A stretch of DNA of 64,000 nucleotides from Microlunatus parietis. GTDB taxonomy: Bacteria > Actinomycetota > Actinomycetes > Propionibacteriales > Propionibacteriaceae. Under the pieces are notes generated by a model that did not search any database, was not told the origin of the DNA, and worked only from the letters and a program-made list of their open reading frames with translations. Positions 61,866 through 64,000 of this stretch are shown in pieces; position 1 is the stretch's first letter, and each line of letters starts with the position of its first letter. The DNA is taken from contig NZ_JACCBU010000001.1 of NCBI RefSeq assembly GCF_013407955.1, positions 1,178,001 to 1,242,000 on the forward strand, written 5' to 3'. The translations under genes and the position numbers were made by a program.

Positions 61866-62846
61866 TCAGGAGGCGGCGGGTCCGGTGGAGTCGCGGGGAA
61901 CGAAGGTGCCGGGCAGCCGGATGGGTTCCGGGTCGTTGCCGGCCAGGGCCTCCTCCAGCATCCGTACCGCCGTCGTGCCGAGATCGTCCACCGGCGCGGT
62001 GATCGTGGTCAGGCTCGGCGTCAGTACCCGGGCCAGCAGCACGTCGTCGCAGCCGACCACCGACCGGTGCGCGGGCACCCGGAGTCCGCGGTCGGACAGC
62101 CCAGCCACCACCCCGCAGGCGGCAAGATCATCGAAGGCGAACACCGCGGTCGCCCCGGACTCCGCGAAGGCCTCGGCACCGGCGCGGCCGCCGTCGAAGG
62201 ACGCGTCGAACGGGCCGAGCTCGATCAGCGCCACATCGGCCTTCCGGGCCCAGATGCGGACCGCCTCGGACCGCCGCTGCGCCGCCCAGGACGCCGACGG
62301 CCCGCGCAGCAACGCGATGGTCCGGTGACCCAGCTCCACCAGGTGCCCGCCGGCCTCCCGCAACGCCGACGTGTTGTCGCAGACCACCGAGGGCACGCCG
62401 TCCATGACCCGGTTGATCAACACCGTCGGCTTCCGCCCGACGGCCTGCTTGATCACCGAACTCGCCGACCGCGGGGACACGATGATCATGCCGTCCACCT
62501 GGCCCGCGATCCGGGTGATCAAACCGAGCTCGGCCCGGCTGTCCTCCTCCGCGTCGACCAGCAGCACCGACGCATCCCGTTCCACGGCAGCCTGCTGGAT
62601 CGCGCGGACCAGCGGCGGCATGAACGGGTTGGTGATGTCGGGCACGAACAGCCCGATCGCCCCGGTCACCCCGGTGACCAGCCGCCGGGCGGTCTTGTTC
62701 GGCTGGTAACCGAGCCGCTCCGCCAGGGCCAGGATCTGGTCCCGGACGTCGGACTTCACCAGTTCGGGCCTGCTGAAGGCACGCGACACCGTCGAGGCCG
62801 AGACGTTGAGCTCCTCGGCGATCGAGTAGATTGTCACCTTGCTCAC
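61866..62846 (-). CDS. LacI-family transcriptional regulator
   Basis: 326 residues. The N-terminal DNA-binding domain is VTIYSIAEELNVSASTVSRA, FSRPELVKSDVRDQILALAE, RLGYQPNKTARRLVTG with the hinge helix, followed by the periplasmic-binding-type effector domain GAIGLFVPDITNPFMPPLVR and FAFDDLAACGVVAGLSDRGL. A palindromic TGCAATCGGTTGCA lies 74 bases upstream and again at 52115, the expected half-site pair for LacI proteins. It most likely represses both divergent units until the sugar signal appears. Confidence 0.94.
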   Translation of the reverse strand: MSKVTIYSIAEELNVSASTVSRAFSRPELVKSDVRDQILALAERLGYQPNKTARRLVTGVTGAIGLFVPDITNPFMPPLVRAIQQAAVERDASVLLVDAEEDSRAELGLITRIAGQVDGMIIVSPRSASSVIKQAVGRKPTVLINRVMDGVPSVVCDNTSALREAGGHLVELGHRTIALLRGPSASWAAQRRSEAVRIWARKADVALIELGPFDASFDGGRAGAEAFAESGATAVFAFDDLAACGVVAGLSDRGLRVPAHRSVVGCDDVLLARVLTPSLTTITAPVDDLGTTAVRMLEEALAGNDPEPIRLPGTFVPRDSTGPAAS

Positions 62847-62919
62847 GGCTGTTTCCTCCCTTCGCAGGCCGGACGTCCTGTGACACTACACCCAGCCGGG
62901 CGGAATCGCGCCGTTGATC

Positions 62920-62933
62920 TGCAATCGGTTGCA
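62920..62933. promoter_or_regulatory. LacI-type operator (site 2)
   Basis: TGCAATCGGTTGCA, identical to site 1 at 52115-52128, with one matching flanking base on each side. It lies 17 bases before the NagA-like start and 74 bases from the lacI-type start, positioned to repress both. Confidence 0.87.
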
Positions 62934-62950
62934 TGCGAAGATTCAGCCCT

Positions 62951-64000
62951 ATGAGCCAGCAGCAGTCCCTCACGGGGCGCGACCCGGCCAGCGGCCGGCC
63001 GATCGAGGTCCGGTACGCCGCCGGACGGATCACCGACGTGCGGCAGGCGGACGCCGCCGGGGACGCCGAGCTCCCCTGGCTGGCTCCGGGCCTGGTCGAC
63101 GTCCAGGTCAACGGCTTCGGCGGCCACGACGCCAACGGTCCCGATGTCACGGCCGACGCGATCGTCGCCATGATCAACGCGCTGGTCCGGGCCGGCACCA
63201 CGACCACGTTCGCCACCGTGATCACCGAAGCGCCGGAGGCGATGCTGCGCTCGTTGCGGGCGATCGCCGAGGCACGCCGGCAGGATCCGCTGACGGCCCA
63301 TGTGATCGCCGGTGTCCACGTCGAAGGCCCCAACATCTCCGAGCAGGACGGCGCCCGTGGCGCGCACCCCGCCGAGCACGTACGGCCGCCCGACCTGGCC
63401 GAGTTCGAGGCCTGGCAGCAGGCCGCCGAGGGCGCGATCCGGATGATCACCGTCTCGCCGCACTTCCACGCCGTGACCGACTACATCGCCGCCGTGTCCG
63501 GCCGCGGGGTCGCGGTGTCGATCGGCCACACCCATGCGACCCCGGAACAGATCACCGCAGCCGTCGACGCCGGCGCGCGCTGGTCCACCCATCTCGGCAA
63601 CGGCGCCCACGCCACCCTGCCGCGGCACCCGAACTACCTCTGGGCCCAGCTCGCCGAGGACCGGCTCAGCTGCGGCTTCATCGCGGACGGCCACCACCTG
63701 CCGGCCGCGACGCTGACCGCGATGCTGCGGGCCAAGGGCCTGGACCGGGCCTACCTGGTCTCCGACACCGCCGCCCTGGCCGGGATGCCGCCGGGCCGCT
63801 ACCGGACCCCGGTCGGCGGCGATGTCGTGCTGACTGCCGACGGCCGGCTCGGTGACGCCACCAACAGTTACCTGGCCGGTGCCGCGCTGCCGCTGGCCCA
63901 CGGGGTCGCCGGCGCGGTCCGGCTGGCCGGGTTGTCGCTCGCCGACGCGCTCCGGCTGGCCACCGGCAATCCCGGCCTGCTGGCCGGCGGCCGGGGCACC
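62951..64000 (+). CDS. nagA: N-acetylglucosamine-6-phosphate-deacetylase-like protein, 3' end outside window
   Basis: 350 residues are visible and the frame is still open at 64000. WLAPGLVDVQVNGFGGHDAN matches the NagA barrel start, GVHVEGPNISEQDGARGAHP the conserved HxEGPF region with the glutamate metal ligand, SIGHTHATPEQ and THLGNGAH the metal and substrate histidines, and YLVSDTAALAGMPPG the catalytic aspartate loop. The usual HLFNAM is HLGNGAH, so it may act on a different N-acetyl sugar phosphate. It is preceded by a LacI operator and implies that the regulon handles an N-acetylated amino sugar. Confidence 0.88.
   Translation, partial: MSQQQSLTGRDPASGRPIEVRYAAGRITDVRQADAAGDAELPWLAPGLVDVQVNGFGGHDANGPDVTADAIVAMINALVRAGTTTTFATVITEAPEAMLRSLRAIAEARRQDPLTAHVIAGVHVEGPNISEQDGARGAHPAEHVRPPDLAEFEAWQQAAEGAIRMITVSPHFHAVTDYIAAVSGRGVAVSIGHTHATPEQITAAVDAGARWSTHLGNGAHATLPRHPNYLWAQLAEDRLSCGFIADGHHLPAATLTAMLRAKGLDRAYLVSDTAALAGMPPGRYRTPVGGDVVLTADGRLGDATNSYLAGAALPLAHGVAGAVRLAGLSLADALRLATGNPGLLAGGRGT

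Noticed and set aside
1..64000. CRISPR arrays, tRNA or rRNA genes, insertion sequences, phage genes
   Set aside because: No regularly spaced repeats, cloverleaf sequences, transposases or phage structural genes were recognised on either strand.

Overview
The window is a high-GC, gene-dense actinobacterial chromosome segment. Codon choice, purine-rich ribosome binding sites, ATGA start/stop overlaps, Tat signal peptides and an actinobacterial LexA box all fit. I suspect Propionibacteriales (a Microlunatus- or Kribbella-like soil organism), but no rRNA or marker gene is present to prove it. A striking base-level trait is the constant recurrence of TGATCA-type words (CATGATCA, TTGATCAT, CAAGATCA) inside genes of every function.

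Layout. 1-6.9 kb: a transport operon with two ABC exporter-fold half-transporters, a complete ECF importer (S, T, double-ATPase A) and an MFS pump, possibly for iron, haem or a metallophore. 7.2-20.3 kb: a secreted polysaccharide-degradation cluster with two very large Tat-exported heparinase II/III-like proteins and a beta-propeller protein, divergent from an unusual regulator (sensor-like N-terminus, degenerate GGDEF-like part, winged helix) and a polysaccharide-deacetylase-like protein. 20.3-28.7 kb: mixed small functions, including two RibD_C/DHFR-like reductases, an AraC regulator, an internally duplicated PCD-like/glyoxalase protein, a LexA-boxed DUF222-HNH pseudogene, a two-component system and a serine-hydrolase lipoprotein. 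28.9-35 kb: a metabolic cluster with a ceramidase-fold hydrolase, two divergent DegT/DnrJ aminotransferases, an NAD-dependent epimerase and a DapA-like aldolase.

35-44 kb: accessory genes, including a CmpB-type membrane protein, an APH-like kinase fused to an inositol-monophosphatase-like phosphatase, a broken phosphotransferase fragment, an esterase, a TetR plus ABC-2 exporter unit with two visible operator palindromes, and a MazF-type toxin-antitoxin pair.

44-64 kb: a large catabolic region. A leftward operon runs from a class III aminotransferase through two amidohydrolase-fold proteins, an MDR dehydrogenase, an SDR and a cytoplasmic heparinase-like protein to a solute-binding lipoprotein. 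A rightward unit holds two Gfo/Idh/MocA oxidoreductases and an IclR regulator. Then follow a stand-alone PheRS-like synthetase with an elaborate leader, an ArsR/MFS pair, another Gfo/Idh oxidoreductase, a second ceramidase-fold hydrolase with an alpha/beta hydrolase, a LacI regulator and the start of a NagA-like deacetylase. An identical LacI-type operator lies in both divergent promoter regions (52.1 and 62.9 kb), so the two ends of this region are probably one regulon for an amino-sugar-containing substrate.
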